This document shows positions 34,123 through 45,814 of a stretch of DNA of 64,000 bases, one piece after another. Both the position numbers and the translations under genes were made by a program. The stretch covers positions 85,221,626-85,285,625 of the forward strand of contig NC_073305.1 of the NCBI RefSeq assembly GCF_027595985.1, in the 5' to 3' direction. Every line of letters begins with the position of its first letter. The first letter of the stretch is position 1. The stretch is from Sorex araneus. Taxonomy: Eukaryota > Chordata > Mammalia > Eulipotyphla > Soricidae. Under the pieces are notes generated by a model. The model was not told where the DNA came from and made no database searches. It was given only the letters and a program-made list of their open reading frames with translations.

Positions 34123-35000
34123 ATAAATTGATACTTTATACAAAAAATATAGTTATAAGGATACACAGTGAAATAATTCCTTCCTCTTTTATTTTCCAGT
34201 CACTTCCTCTTCTTTAAAAAAGCTACCGATTTATCTATTTCCAGAAAGAATACATAAATATATATGTAAGCATACACAGTTTTTATTTAAAAGGAATTAT
34301 AGGATTATATACACACTAGTCTTTACATTTTATTTTTTTCCCAGAGCTTATAAGTATAGTATTCATTGTTTTAGTGTATTATAATTTATTTAACCATTTC
34401 CCTAATTAAAATTATGTATATAATTATAAATGGTGCTGCAAAAGGTAACCTCACCTTTACATAAAGGAGTCTTATACACACAATTACCTTCATTCAGTAA
34501 ATTTGTAGGAAAATTTTTTGTAATTCCAGAGATATTTTCACTTACAGTTTTACCATAATATTGCCATATTGTTTTCTATTGTACTTATAGACTTCTAAAC
34601 ATATTTACAATAGTATTAAGAAGCATTAATGTAGCAGTCTGTCTTTACACATCAGCCCAAGTAGAGTGCTATTACATTTTTATCATTACTAACAACTGGT
34701 TAATAAAATATTATCTTATAGGATATTATCTTCTTATTAAGGGAATTTTGTGCTTGTTTTTCTGTTTTATTATTTTGTACTTGTGGAATAATCTTAATAT
34801 CTTCTTGAAATCATTCTCATTGATTATAAGTGTTTTGAAAATTCATTGTATCTGCTTCATCTTGAGTTCTCTTGACTTTAGTTTGTTTATTTGCTGAATA
34901 CAAAGTTTTGTTAGCATTTTAATTTATTTTGTCTACATAATACAGAATTTTTTTATAGTGATATAAACATTCTCGCACATATTTTTATCATGACTTTTTT

Positions 35001-35165
35001 TTCTTATTGGATCACATCTGGTGATGCACAGGGGTTACTCCTGGCTCTGCATTCAGGAATTACCCCTGGTGATGCTCAGGGAACCATACAGGATGCTGGG
35101 AATTGAACCTGGGTCAGCCGTGTGCAAGGCAAATGCCCTACCCACTGTGCTATCATTCCAGCCTC
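35001..35165 (-). mobile_element. SOR SINE, full-length
   Basis: Minus-strand copy. Duplication TATCATGACTTTTTT (34986-35000) against TATCATGGCTTTTTA (35166-35180), slightly diverged. Confidence 0.9.
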
Positions 35166-35248
35166 TATCATGGCTTTTTAAAAAGTACTTTTAAGCGGTT
35201 ATCCTTATTCCAAGATTGTACAATATTTCTTCCATTTTAATCTTCAGA

Positions 35249-35419
35249 TTTTTTTCTTTTTGGATTTTTGGGGGCCACACCCAGCAGTGTTCACGGGTTA
35301 CTCCTGGCTCTTTGCTCAGGAGTTACTCCTGGCAGGCTCAGGACCATATGAGATGCTAGGAATCAAACCTGGGCCAGCCAATTGCAAGTCCTTACCCACT
35401 GCACTATTTTTCTGGCTCC
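35249..35419 (-). mobile_element. SOR SINE, moderately diverged
   Basis: Minus-strand copy from GGGGGCCACACCCAGCAGTG to TATTTTTCTGGCTCC, 80 bp after the previous SOR in the same orientation. Confidence 0.8.
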
Positions 35420-35632
35420 TGGTTTGTTTGTGTTTTGATGTTTAAATCTTTGATCCATTGCACTTTGTTTTGTTGTTGGATGTATGATACAGATCTAACT
35501 GTGTTTATTTTCCTTATGCCCTCCTATTCTCTCAACACTTTCACTCATAGTCCACATTTTCTTTTTTTTTTTCTTAAGTAATATAAAAGTCGAGTTTCAC
35601 CTTTCATAAAATCTCCCTATACAAACATGTAC

Positions 35633-35795
35633 TGCACTGTAGCACTGTCCTCCCATTGTTCATCAATTTGCTCAAGCGGGCACCAGTAATGTATCCATTG
35701 TGAGACTTGTTGTTACTGTGTTTGGCATATCAAATACACCACAGGTAGCTTGCCAGGCTCTGCCATGTGGGCGGGATACTCTGGGTAGTTAGCCA
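35633..35795 (-). mobile_element. Second-type SINE, interrupted by a SOR
   Basis: Minus-strand copy from GTAGCACTGTCCTCCCATTG (tail side) through CATTGTGAGACTTGTTGTT (first hairpin subfamily). It is cut short where the SOR at 35803 has landed; I cannot see its head resume after that SOR. Confidence 0.8.
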
Positions 35796-35802
35796 TGCTT
35801 TT

Positions 35803-35994
35803 TAAATGTTTATTTATTTATTTATCTTGCTTTTGGGGTCACACCCCGTAATGCATAGGGGTTACTCCTGGCTCATGCAATCAGGAATTACTCCTGGTGG
35901 TGCTCAGGGAACCATATGGGATGCCGGGAATAGAACCAGGGGTCGGCAGCATGCAAGGCAAACGCCCTACCCGCTGTGTTATCCTTCCAGCCCA
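35803..35994 (-). mobile_element. SOR SINE inserted at a second-type SINE
   Basis: Minus-strand copy flanked by CCATGCTTTT (35793-35802 and 35995-36004). It shows that at this locus SOR was active after the second-type SINE. Confidence 0.85.
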
Positions 35995-36067
35995 CCATGC
36001 TTTTCTTTTTAATAGGCTAATGTTTTTTCTATAATGCTGTCTCGACTTCTGCTACCACAACATTTTT

Positions 36068-36226
36068 TGATTGTTTTGTTTTGGGGGCCACACCTCGGTT
36101 TATTCCTGGCTCTATATTCCGGATCACCTCGTGGAGTTCAGAGAACCATATGTGGTGCCAGGGATGGAACTAAGGTTGGTCTTGTGCAAGGTAAACACTC
36201 TACCCTTTGTAGTATCTCTCCAGGGC
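36068..36226 (-). mobile_element. SOR SINE, diverged
   Basis: Minus-strand copy from TTGGGGGCCACACCTCGGTT to AGTATCTCTCCAGGGCC, with a deletion in the 3' half. Confidence 0.75.
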
Positions 36227-36833
36227 CAACCCTTCCTCTCTTCATATTTTGTTGTTGCTAGAGTTTCTATTATATTAACTCAATAAAACAGAATTCACTA
36301 TTCAAAATCCTAGATTGTCAAAGGCCTATTTCAGTCAAGTATTTATTCTCTGGTGACTGCCTTCCCCTTGAATAAGGCTAAGTACATCCTATCTTTTGGG
36401 ACAGACTTGATATGTCTTAGAATGATTTTCCTTTTCCTTAGGACAGTGGTTCTCAACCCTGGCTTGACATTACTTCAGGAGTTTTCAAAGTCTCAGATGT
36501 ACTAGCTCTAGAGATTAGTTGATGTGGGGTAGAATCAAAACATTTAAAATAAAATAGCAAAAGATAGGTTTAACAATGAAATATTCAAAATATTATAATA
36601 ATAATTTCAAGAATTTAAATAATAATAAACAATAATTAATAATAACAATAATTAATAATTGCTATTAATGATTTCTAAGAATTATATTAGAATATAATAT
36701 TTGAAGGTAATATTTAAAAGTATTACCTTCAATTATAGACTATTTTATGAAATGACCCCATAGATGTAATAATACACTTTTGTAAGTACTTTTAAAAATG
36801 CATTCTTTTTAGCAGCTTCTCCCTCCCCACCCA

Positions 36834-36982
36834 TTTTTGTGTTTGGGCCACACCTGCAGTGCTAAGAGCTCTTTCCTGGCTCTGCACTCAGGGATCACTC
36901 CAATGGGGCCCAGGGGGCCATATGGGGTGCTGGGGATTGAACCTGGTCAAGGCTATACCTGCTATCCTACTGCTCCAGCCCT
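36834..36982 (-). mobile_element. SOR SINE, diverged
   Basis: Minus-strand copy from GTGTTTGGGCCACACCTGCA to CCTACTGCTCCAGCCCT. The B-box region is partly deleted. Confidence 0.75.
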
Positions 36983-37665
36983 CCAGCAATTTGTTTGCTC
37001 TAAACACTATATTCTTTGGATGGGGGGAGGGGGGCTCACAGGTGCATTGTTATAACATATTTTGAAAGCTCTTCATCTAACTAATGTTTACTGAGTGTAC
37101 ATTATGAATCAAGTACTATGCTGTGTGCAAGGTATAAATATTATTAAACTGGAAAAGTGCCCCACTCTGAGGACCCTATCTGTATTAGGTGCATAATTTG
37201 CTGTGGTATTCATTTTTCGCAGAATAGTTAGGAAAATATGTAATATATATTCTCATGATATTTCAATTCTGGAATTTATTTTAGCCTGATATTGTAAGAA
37301 TATTTAACATAATATTTTATCCAGGATTGAGATTGTTGACAAATGTGCTTTCTAATGGGTACTTCGGGGAATAACTCCAGAGATATATTTGACTGTGCTA
37401 TTTCCCCATACATGTAAACAAAATTAAAAGCATAGCTATGTGACTGGAATATTTATAGAAATTATTGTTTTCAATTTAATAACATCAAGTATTACAATGC
37501 TAAATTATACCTAGATTGTTTTAAATGATTATCATGGTGAAAATTAGTAATAATTATCTAATGAACAGCAGTGTAAAAGTATCTTTAGCACAAATTAGTG
37601 CTAATATTGATTTTTATACTGATCTGAAGTGCATTTCCCCTAAAGCACATTTATTTAATTAATTT

Positions 37666-37826
37666 ATTTCTTTATTTTTTGCCGTACCCTGGAGGTGCTC
37701 AGGGCTTACTCTTTACTCTGGCTTAGGGTCTTTCCTGGAGAGGCTCCAGGAGCCATACAGGGTACCAGAGATTGGACCCCAGGTGCAAGTCAGGTGCCCA
37801 ACCCACTGAAATATCACTTTGTTCCC
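37666..37826 (-). mobile_element. SOR SINE, old and degenerate
   Basis: Minus-strand remnant with GCCGTACCCTGGAGGTGCTC and AAATATCACTTTGTTCCC. Confidence 0.6.
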
Positions 37827-37839
37827 TAATGCACACACT

Positions 37840-38019
37840 TTTTTTCCCCATTTTTTTTTTTTTTTTACTACACCAGATGAAGCTCACAGCTTACTTCTAG
37901 CGCTGTGCTTAGGGATCACTCCTGGCAAACCTTTTGAACCCTGGGGATGCAGGGATCTTATCTGGGTTGACCACATGTAAGACAAATGCCCTACCCACTG
38001 TACTATTGCTCTGGTCCCA
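37840..38019 (-). mobile_element. SOR SINE, diverged
   Basis: Minus-strand copy with long T tail, CACTCCTGGCAAACC and the end TACTATTGCTCTGGTCCC. It follows the previous remnant in the same orientation. Confidence 0.75.
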
Positions 38020-38056
38020 GAACACTTATTTTCAATTTAGGGAAAGAATATCTTTG

Positions 38057-38230
38057 GGCTGGAGTGATAGCACAGCGGGTAGGGCGCTTGCCTTGCACGC
38101 GGCCGACCCGGGTTCAATTCCCAGCATCCCATATGGTCTCCTGAGTACCACCAGGGGTAATTCCTGAGTGCAGAGCCAGGAGTGACCCCTGTGCATCGCT
38201 GGGTGTGACCCAAAAAGCAAAAAAAAAAAA
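38057..38230 (+). mobile_element. SOR SINE, full-length
   Basis: Plus-strand copy with intact head, B-box-like GGGTTCAATTCCC and A tail. Duplication AAAGAATATCTTTG (38043-38056) against AAAGAATATTTTTG (38231-38244), one mismatch. Confidence 0.95.
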
Positions 38231-38307
38231 AAAGAATATTTTTGATGTTATTGAAATTGCTGAAAATCAGGTTTATTTATTTCTGTAAATAAAGTGCATT
38301 TTAAAAA

Positions 38308-38473
38308 GCAATAGCACAGCAGATAGGGCATTTGCCTTGCATGCATCTGATCTGGGTTCGATTCCCAGCATCCCATCTGGTCCCCCAAGCACTGCCAGAA
38401 GTAATTCCTGAGTGCAGGAGACAGCAGTAACCCCTGTGTATCGCTGGGTGTGACCTAAAAAGCAGAGGGAAAA
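38308..38473 (+). mobile_element. SOR SINE, lacks first bases
   Basis: Plus-strand copy starting at GCAATAGCACAGCAGATAGG, so the GGGGCTGGA start is missing. Ends GCTGGGTGTGACCTAAAAAG. Confidence 0.85.
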
Positions 38474-39460
38474 AATAATTATAGAATCCAAGGTTTTTTA
38501 TTTACAAGATTCTTTTCCAAGCACTAAACCTATTCACCAAAGATCCCTGGATTCCATTCTAAAATATTAATTCTTGAAAATGCATGAGATAAAATGGATA
38601 CGCATCTGTGTTCATGTGTTCCTTGATTGTGTAAAAAAGGAAGCATGGAACAAGTCCTTTTTTTCCAGGTGGTTCAATACAATTGGAAAACTGAAAGAGT
38701 TAAGTCCCTTTTGTAATTAAAAACTTTGAGGACCTACTATCCCACTCCAGAGGGAAGAGGACAAGCCATATCTGGTAAATAGAAACTAAAAGGAAACGTT
38801 TCTCAGTTTCTCAGTTCTCCTGAATCAACCTTTGCACTGCATGTTATTGTACCTGTGTTTTGTTCATGTGGATATTTTGTTCCACCAGATAGAACAGCTC
38901 ATTTACACCAATCAGTCAAATCACTTAGTCTTATTTATATGCATTTTAAAAAAATAATCCTTACAAATGTGTTTTTCTCTAAACTTGTTGCCCTAAGGTA
39001 TCTGCTAGAAAGGTTTAAGTATACATTTGCCATTTTTTAAAATTGAATATCATGTGCATTTGAATTCATGGATCCATTTATTCATTCTCACGTCTGTCCT
39101 CACACACAGAGCTTTTGTGATATGATATACACATTTTAACTACATATCAGAGTGTCTTCACTTGCCACTTCTTTTGATGTAGCATTGCTATACATCCAAT
39201 AACAATGTTACATTGCAAGCAGGAGAAAGCAGTAAACAGCACCAAGGGAAGGAAGGATCTGGTTGTCAGTGTAAATGTAAATAGCAGCTGTTCCATTCAA
39301 ATTGTGCTTAAAACTAGTACAAGAGGGGAGCTTTGCAAAAAACGGGCCAGATCCACAAGAATCGGGTTTCAGCACAAAATTTAAAAGGCTTCTGCTGTCC
39401 TCCTATTTATACTATTTCACTTCTCCCACTATTGCCCAAACAGCAGAGGGACAAAAAAGT

Positions 39461-39504
39461 ATATATACATATACATATACATATATAATATTATATGTGT
39501 GTAT
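39461..39504 (+). repeat. (TATACA)n/(TA)n AT-rich repeat
   Basis: TATATACATATACATATACA and a following TA-rich run. Confidence 0.8.
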
Positions 39505-39829
39505 CTTTGTTAAAATTGTATCTAAATACATATTTCTCTGGGTTTTGCAATGCATTGACCTATTTATATACATGACTACTTACTATACAAAGATGGCACA
39601 ATAAACTTATTAGTTGCAAGATAATTAGTCCTAAAATCACCACTATTAGGTGATTTTAGATTAAAATTTGACAGCTCTCAGATGATCTCCCTCTTTGATT
39701 TTTCTCATTAAAGTCACCAACCTATATTGCAGTACAATGTTCTTCCCCTTCATTTTAGAACATTTCCAACATTCTCCAAAGAAACCTCTTACTGAAAAAA
39801 AAAAAAAAACTCCAAAAAATCTTCATGTC

Positions 39830-40009
39830 AGGTCTCGAGAGATAGTACAGTGGGTAAAACATGCACGCAGGTAACCTGGATTCTACAGAATCCAGCTGGC
39901 ACCAACTGTGGTCCCCTGAGCCCTACCAGGAGTGATCTCTGAGTGTAGAGCCAGGAAGCTCCCTGAGAACTGCTGGGTGTGCTCCCACCTAAAAACAAAA
40001 ATTAAAAAA
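39830..40009 (+). mobile_element. SOR-like SINE, diverged variant
   Basis: Plus-strand copy from AGGTCTCGAGAGATAGTACA to GTGTGCTCCCACCTAAAAAC. The ending GGGTGTGCTCCCACCT differs from the standard GGGTGTGACCC, so it may be an older subfamily. Confidence 0.65.
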
Positions 40010-40280
40010 TCTCCATGCCACTTATGCTACCAAGTGTGCATGCATTTTCTTTCCTTACAGGTTAGGGGGACAAATTTCAGGCAATAAATACTTTAAAATA
40101 GAACTTATCCAACTAAAGCCTTACTCAAAACTGAACTTCTAGTAATTGTAGCACTACTGAAAATAAGATAGAAAAATCTCTATTTAGTATGTTATCATTC
40201 TATTTTAAATGGAGGAAGATAATTTTTTTTCTTTTATATGAATACAAAAATCTTTCCCTTTTTAAAAACTGTTACTGTTT

Positions 40281-40456
40281 CGTTTTTTGTTTGTTTGTTT
40301 GTTTGTTTTGGATACACACTTTGTTTTTAGTACTTGGCTCTGCACTTGGGAATCTCTCCAGGCACGCACAGGGTCCAAAGCTGAGCTGGGAATTGAACCC
40401 ATGTCGGCTACATGCAAGAGAAATGCACCACCTGCTGTTGTATCACTCTGACCCCT
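40281..40456 (-). mobile_element. SOR SINE with (GTTT)n tail
   Basis: Minus-strand copy. Its poly-A tail has become five GTTT units at 40286-40309. Ends TGTATCACTCTGACCCC. Confidence 0.75.
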
Positions 40457-40639
40457 CTTTCCATTTTTTGAAAAATAATTTCTTACAGTTTAGGTAGTTT
40501 ATTTACAATGACATTATGACCTTGTGGTATACAGTTACCTCACCTCACCACCACCACAGGACAGGAAGACACTTTGAATCAGAGAGCTGCCTTGAATCAT
40601 GGCAAACAATGTCTGAATTATGACTGGAGAGTTCGTAAA

Positions 40640-40733
40640 GCAGTGCTAGGAACCAGGAGACCATAGGGGATGCTGGGGTTGGAACCTGGGTCGGAGGTAA
40701 ATGCAATACCCACTGTACTATTGCTCTAGCCCA
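40640..40733 (-). mobile_element. SOR SINE, fragment
   Basis: Only the tRNA-side half is recognisable, from GCAGTGCTAGGAACC to ACTATTGCTCTAGCCC. Confidence 0.65.
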
Positions 40734-40787
40734 TTTGCAGTCTTCTTATATTGAATTAAACTCACTTAAATATGTATATATTTATAT

Positions 40788-40951
40788 TGCTTTTTGGGTC
40801 ACACCCAGCGATGCACAGGAGTTACTCCTAGCTCCGCACTCAGGAAATGCTCCTAGTGGTGCTAAGGGGACCATATGGGATGCTGGGAATTGAACCCCGG
40901 TCGGCCGCGTGCAAGACAACGCCCTACCCGCTGTACTATCACTCCAAGCCC
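40788..40951 (-). mobile_element. SOR SINE, well preserved
   Basis: Minus-strand copy from GCTTTTTGGGTCACACCCAG to TATCACTCCAAGCCC. The T tail is very short. Confidence 0.9.
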
Positions 40952-40997
40952 TAAGTCATTGACTCCAATGTGTCAGGAACAATGTACCTGAAGGTCA

Positions 40998-41242
40998 CTG
41001 TATCACTGTCATCCCGTTGCTCATCGATTTGCTTGAGCAGGCACCAGTAACGTCTCCATTGTGAGACTTGTTGTTACTGTTTTTGGCATATTGAATACCC
41101 CACGGGTAGCTTGCCAGGCTCTGCCGTGCGGGCGAGATATTCTCGGTAGCTTGCCGGGCTCTCCGAAAGGGGCGGAGGAATCGAATCCAGGTCGCCCGAG
41201 TGGAAGGCAAATGCCCTACCCTCTGCACTATCACTCTAGCCC
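40998..41242 (-). mobile_element. Second-type SINE, full-length
   Basis: Minus-strand copy from CACTGTATCACTGTCATCCC to TATCACTCTAGCCCC. First hairpin subfamily (CTCCATTGTGAGACTTGTTG). A good family reference: tail repeats, body and SOR-like head are all present. Confidence 0.92.
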
Positions 41243-41947
41243 CTAAATACATTCTTATATTGAACTAACTCCTCTAAGACGTAAAATGGGATTTCTCAGT
41301 TGTGAGAATGGTTATAAACTGAGTAAAATAAATGGTTACAAGCAAAGAGGAAAATAACGACAGTGACAACACTAACGTCTATTGGTAAGATAAAAATTAA
41401 ACACAGCATCACATAAATTAATTTACTCCAAAATGCATAAATGATATAAATTGAATAATGATAAATCTAAAAAGGATAATGTGAATAGGTAATAAAGAAA
41501 ATTGGTATAACAATCCAGTTGGGAATATAAAGGTTCACTGTTAAAGGTTTCCAACTTGATGTATATGCAAAATTTTTATAATTAAGTATTGGGAAAAATC
41601 CTTGCAACATGATCTATGTTTCTTTAGGTTGTAGGAAATGTAAATTCTTCAAGATTAGGGTTCTACTTTTTATCTCTAGACTATCCTAAAGTATGTTCTT
41701 TTTCCTATTATTGATAATTTTCTTGGATAATTATAAAGAAATGTGAATTTATAATCTGAAGGATAATATTAATATTTTTTTTGGCAAGGAAGATGATAGG
41801 AATTTTACTGAGGCTTTCACTGCTATCACTTACCTAATTTGCATATATACACACATTATTTTATTCTTTTATATAATATTCAGTTTACTTTCTAGATTTA
41901 ATTAATTGATTACCCTCTTATTTATTTATTTTTTTGGAAAAAAAACT

Positions 41948-42069
41948 GTGGTTTTGGGTCACACTCAGTGGGGCTTAAGGATTCCTCTTGTCTCTGCACT
42001 CAGGAATCACTTCTATCAGTGCTCAGAGACCATGGTGCATGCAAGGCACTGGACTATCTCTCCATCCCT
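41948..42069 (-). mobile_element. SOR SINE, internally deleted
   Basis: Minus-strand copy with GTTTTGGGTCACACTCAGTG and GACTATCTCTCCATCCC; the middle of the head is missing. Confidence 0.7.
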
Positions 42070-42306
42070 GACTACTCTTTTATCTCTTGCGTGTAAAGGA
42101 AGACTGAATCCACTATGTCTTAGCCTGTTACTTTGGTTAATAAATAAACAAGGCTCATATGATTTCATTATCTCATATGATTTCATCATCAAGCCCAGTT
42201 ATATTTTTTTTCATGATAAAATTTGGTTGACCATTTGGGTTTTGGATTTATTCCCACTTTCTCCTCCTTTAATTCATGCAAAATGCTTTACTGTTATTTT
42301 ATTACT

Positions 42307-42412
42307 TTGGTTTGGGGGTCATACCAGCAGTATTCAGAACTTACTCCTATCTCTGCATGCAGTCATCAATCCTGGTGGTGCTCAAAGGCCCATATGCAAG
42401 CCCCTCAACCAT
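42307..42412 (-). mobile_element. SOR SINE, fragment
   Basis: TTTGGGGGTCATACCAGCAG to GGTGCTCAAAGGCCC; the tRNA-like part is absent. Confidence 0.6.
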
Positions 42413-42424
42413 TATTCTTTCTAT

Positions 42425-42831
42425 AATATAACTTGATTGTTTTAGGGGTCCCAGGATACCCCTGACATAGCTCTGCACCCTTGGACCTTCATGCTGACCT
42501 ACAAGCTCTTTTGGCTAAGAATTATCAAGCACTACTTGGGAACCACCCCAAACCCCAAAATATGTTTTATTTCTGACACTCTTTTATCACTAGCAATGCA
42601 TCAGTTTGTTTTATATGCGATATCAACAAAATGTCAATAGGTAAGTACAGATTGTAGGTAATGCTTATATAGATTATATAAATTATTATTACTACTATAG
42701 TGCTTTTTTTTATTGTGCTACTATGAGTATGATTGTCATCTTCATAGGGATAAAGACAATCTTTGGTGCTGTTCCCATGCAGCACTATGCCATGAACAAC
42801 GTAGGTGCTAAATATAACTTGATTGTTTTAG
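42425..42831. repeat. Perfect 21-bp direct repeats bounding 365 bp
   Basis: A 21-bp sequence starting AATATAACTTGATTG occurs at 42425-42445 and again at 42811-42831. The 365 bp between begin with a 116-bp copy of the third SINE-like body and continue as unique sequence with no poly-A end. Confidence 0.8.
42446..42561 (+). mobile_element. Third SINE-like repeat, body only
   Basis: GGGTCCCAGGATACCCCTGA through GGGAACCACCCCAAACCCC. Nearly identical to 43264-43379, about 820 bp downstream in the same orientation. Confidence 0.65.
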
Positions 42832-42839
42832 ACAATTCA

Positions 42840-43014
42840 TTTTATTTATTTTGTTGTTTTGAGGCCACAGCAGGTGGTACTGAGGGATGACTCTTAGTTC
42901 TGTGCTGAGGGATCACTATTGTCAGTGCTCTGGGCACCATATGCAGTGTCTGGATCAAACTGGGGTCAGACACATGTAACGCAAGCTTAATCCTTATACT
43001 ACCTCTCCAGCTCT
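42840..43014 (-). mobile_element. SOR SINE, old and degenerate
   Basis: Minus-strand remnant from TTGAGGCCACAGCAGGTGGT to ACTACCTCTCCAGCTC. Confidence 0.65.
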
Positions 43015-43144
43015 CATTATAAGTTTCACTAATGCTAAAGTAAAATATTGCTTGGCTGAGTTTTACTATACTATTGTTTGCTAAGCTGAAACTCATCACC
43101 CTATTTTACTTTGCCAGCAAAACATTTTAGCCTGACTCTTAGGG

Positions 43145-43387
43145 CAAGAGAGCTAGTACAGGAGGTTACGTGCATGCCTAGCATGCAGATGACACCAGTT
43201 CTAGCCTTGGGAATTTATTCCTAAACACTTCTGGGTATTGGCGCAGAGGCTCCTGAGCACTGTTAGGGGTTCCAGGATACCCCTGAAACAGCTCTGCACC
43301 CTTGGACCTTCATGCTGACCCACAAGCTCTTTTGACTAAGAATTATCAAGCACTACTTGGGAACCACCCCAAACCCCCAAAAACTTT
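43145..43387 (+). mobile_element. Third SINE-like repeat with tRNA-like head
   Basis: AGGGCAAGAGAGCTAGTACA resembles a SOR-type head, but the element continues past GAGCACTGTTAGGGG into a body (CCTTGGACCTTCATGCTGAC, GGGAACCACCCCAAACC) not found in SOR. It ends in CCCCCAAAAAC. Two copies in the window. Confidence 0.6.
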
Positions 43388-43430
43388 TAAACTTAGGTTT
43401 AAGAGTTGGCCAAAGAATAAAATTCAAAAA

Positions 43431-43533
43431 CACTGCCAAAAACAGTAACAATAAGTCTCTCAATGAGAGACGTTACTGATGCCCGCTCAAATAAATCGAT
43501 GAGCAACAGGATGACAGTGACAGTGACAGTGAC
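43431..43533 (+). mobile_element. Second-type SINE, 5'-truncated
   Basis: Starts at CTGCCAAAAACAGTAACAAT and carries GTCTCTCAATGAGAGAC (second hairpin subfamily, perfect 7-bp stem). Tail GACAGTGACAGTGACAGTGA. Confidence 0.88.
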
Positions 43534-44124
43534 TGTTATTATATAGTTAGGAAACATTAAACATAGTACCAAACTGTACTAAAGCCGACCACAAAGCTGG
43601 ACAATATTGCTCTACGTACACTAATATACTCTTTAGCAATGCATTATTGTGAAATTGATTTAAAAAAAATTATCTCTCTTTCAAAGTGGTCCAACTTCTT
43701 CGAAATGTTATTTGGCCCCTTCGCTGATATTTTGATAGGAGTCATGGGAAAGACAACTGATTATTTTGGGATAAACAGAATAGACTGAGCAGCAACAAAA
43801 TGACATGCCCAGTGAGCTTTCCCCCCATAAACGTGTTGGCCCAATGGCCCAGCACTGAGGGTAGTCAGACGCCCAGATTGTGGCTCTTGTTTTCTCCTTC
43901 AATTTTCTATCTACTCAGTGCATGGTAAATTACTTCTGTTTCTGTTTTTCTTATGCTTCCCCATCTTGTCTCTGATAAAGTCAGATTTCTCTTGGATGAT
44001 TTAGAGGAAGAAGAATTATCCATCTGACCACAACTAGGAGTAAGACTGGAGGGAAATATGAGGTGTTAGTCTTACTGAGTTTGGAAATTGGTGAAAAACT
44101 GATTTTTTTTTTGTCTGCCAACAG

Positions 44125-44266
44125 GGGAAGCTTTACACTTGGCTCGGGATTTTGGCTACACTTGTGAGACAGAGTTTCCAGCCAAAGCAGTAGGAGAACA
44201 TCTTGCCAGACAACATATGGAACAGAAAGAACAGACAGCAAGAAAAAAGATGATCCTAGCCACCAA
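44125..44266 (+). CDS. TFAP2D: TFAP2D coding exon 6 (helix-span-helix)
   Basis: A 142-nt exon completing G295 and encoding [20 protein letters not shown], then [20 protein letters not shown] and KMILAT, plus two bases of the next Lys. [22 protein letters not shown] and [10 protein letters not shown] are hallmark blocks of the AP-2 helix-span-helix dimerisation domain. [13 protein letters not shown] lies in the spacer, where paralogues vary more. It enters in phase 1 (CCAACAG|GGGAAG) and leaves in phase 2 (CACCAA|GTAAGC). The exon is isolated, with 19.5 kb of repeat-rich intron before it and 10.6 kb after it. Confidence 0.97.
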
Positions 44267-44879
44267 GTAAGCAGAATGCGAAAGGCTCTATGTGCCTTTA
44301 GCCTGTTTTTCCATTTTCTCTAGATGAGGTGTAACAATCTGGAAACCAATTGTTCTCTCGAAGGTGGGGTTCTTATGCACCCCACATTCCAGATCTCGAT
44401 GTTTTAAATATGATCCTTTCACTACCTTGTGCCCATGTCAAGGTTTATAAACTTCCCTCTAATAGCTATGGAGTTATCTTTGACATGGATGAGAAGTTCT
44501 CAGAAAACTCTCCCCAGAATATGCATGAATTCTTAGCAGAAAAGCATGTTTGAGGGATGTAGATTCCAGGTCAATAAGTCATCTGTTGCTTTGTGATTTG
44601 TTCTATGCATTAATAAATTAAGCTAATGACCTCAAAACAATCTCTGTGCTAAAGGAATGTAATAAAAGACAGGACCCAGACCCATGAAAGATGACAGGAA
44701 ACTTGTGGAACCACCATGCACTCCTTTTCTGTACCCATCTGTTCTTGTATATTCATAAGCAAATAATCCCTGTGCTGCTTCAGCTTTTGTGGTGATAATG
44801 TTGAGAAGAAAAGATAGGAGAAAGTTTCTGAAAACATAAAATATAAATTAAATTAATAAAGAAAATTATGTTGGAACTC

Positions 44880-45118
44880 TAACATAAAAGGATTTATCAA
44901 AAAAGATTTATCAAATGAGACTCTGCAAGCCAGAAGAATACAGAAAAATATAGTACAAAAACTCAATGAACTGAATACAATCTCACAAAGAGTAATCTAT
45001 CCAACTAGATTATCATTTAGATTTGAAGGAATTATACAGAGCTTCATGGATAGGCAACAGCTTAGAGAATGAATTCTTAGCCTTGAAACCAGTTTTTGCA
45101 AGAAGGGTTTGAAGAGCT
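44880..45118 (+). mobile_element. Probable L1 fragment
   Basis: AGACTCTGCAAGCCAGAAGA and CTATCCAACTAGATTATCATTTAG... through CAACAGCTTAGAGAATGAAT resemble a widespread mammalian L1 segment. No intact reading frame; recognised from memory only. Confidence 0.45.
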
Positions 45119-45124
45119 CCTTTA

Positions 45125-45324
45125 TTTTTATTTTATTTATTTATTTATTTATTTATTTTTGCCTTTTGGGTCACACCCGGCGATGCACAGGGGTTATTCC
45201 TGACTCTGCACTCAGGAATTACTCCTGGTGATGCTCAGGGGACCATTTGGGATGCTGGGAATTGAACCCTGGTTTGCCGAGTACAAAGCAAACACTCTAC
45301 CTGCTGTACTATCGCCCCAGCCCC
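45125..45324 (-). mobile_element. SOR SINE with (TTTA)n tail
   Basis: Minus-strand copy whose tail is seven or so TTTA units. Near-duplicated flanks GAAGAGCTCCTTTA (from 45111) and GAAGAGAGCCCCTTTA (from 45327). Confidence 0.88.
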
Positions 45325-45507
45325 TCGAAGAGAGCCCCTTTAAAACACAGGAGAAGTTTCCCATCATGTGGTATTGCGTATTGCTCTCACAATGATGTAT
45401 AGAGTTGTCCTCTACTAGATTAAGGAAGGTTAAAGACGTATAACAACTCATCACCACAAATTGACCTTTATTGTTTTATTTTCTAATAATTTTGTTTGAC
45501 ATTCTTT

Positions 45508-45572
45508 TATGTTTTTGGATCAAGTAAAATGAAATAAATTTGTTATATGCCTGCCTACAGGGCAAAAAAAAA
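45508..45572 (+). mobile_element. Retroposon 3'-end fragment, short
   Basis: GGATCAAGTAAAATGAAATA, then AATTTGTTATATGCCTGCC and ACAGGGCA followed by A11. The same words recur at 45826-45885. Confidence 0.5.
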
Positions 45573-45814
45573 AAGAAGCCTTATTTATGAGAGGAAAGGT
45601 AGCATGATTACCACAGTAAGGTTCAAGTGCAAAATAAAATTTAATGCAATATGTTTTAGATGCCAGAGTTGAAAACTTTTTTATGGAAATGAAAACAGAG
45701 TATACTGTATTATAGTAAATCATTTGAATTTCCTTATTTACATAGATTAAAATCATATAGCAATTACTATAAATCAACCTTGTTTATTTATCTTCTGATC
45801 ATTCCATTTATCAT

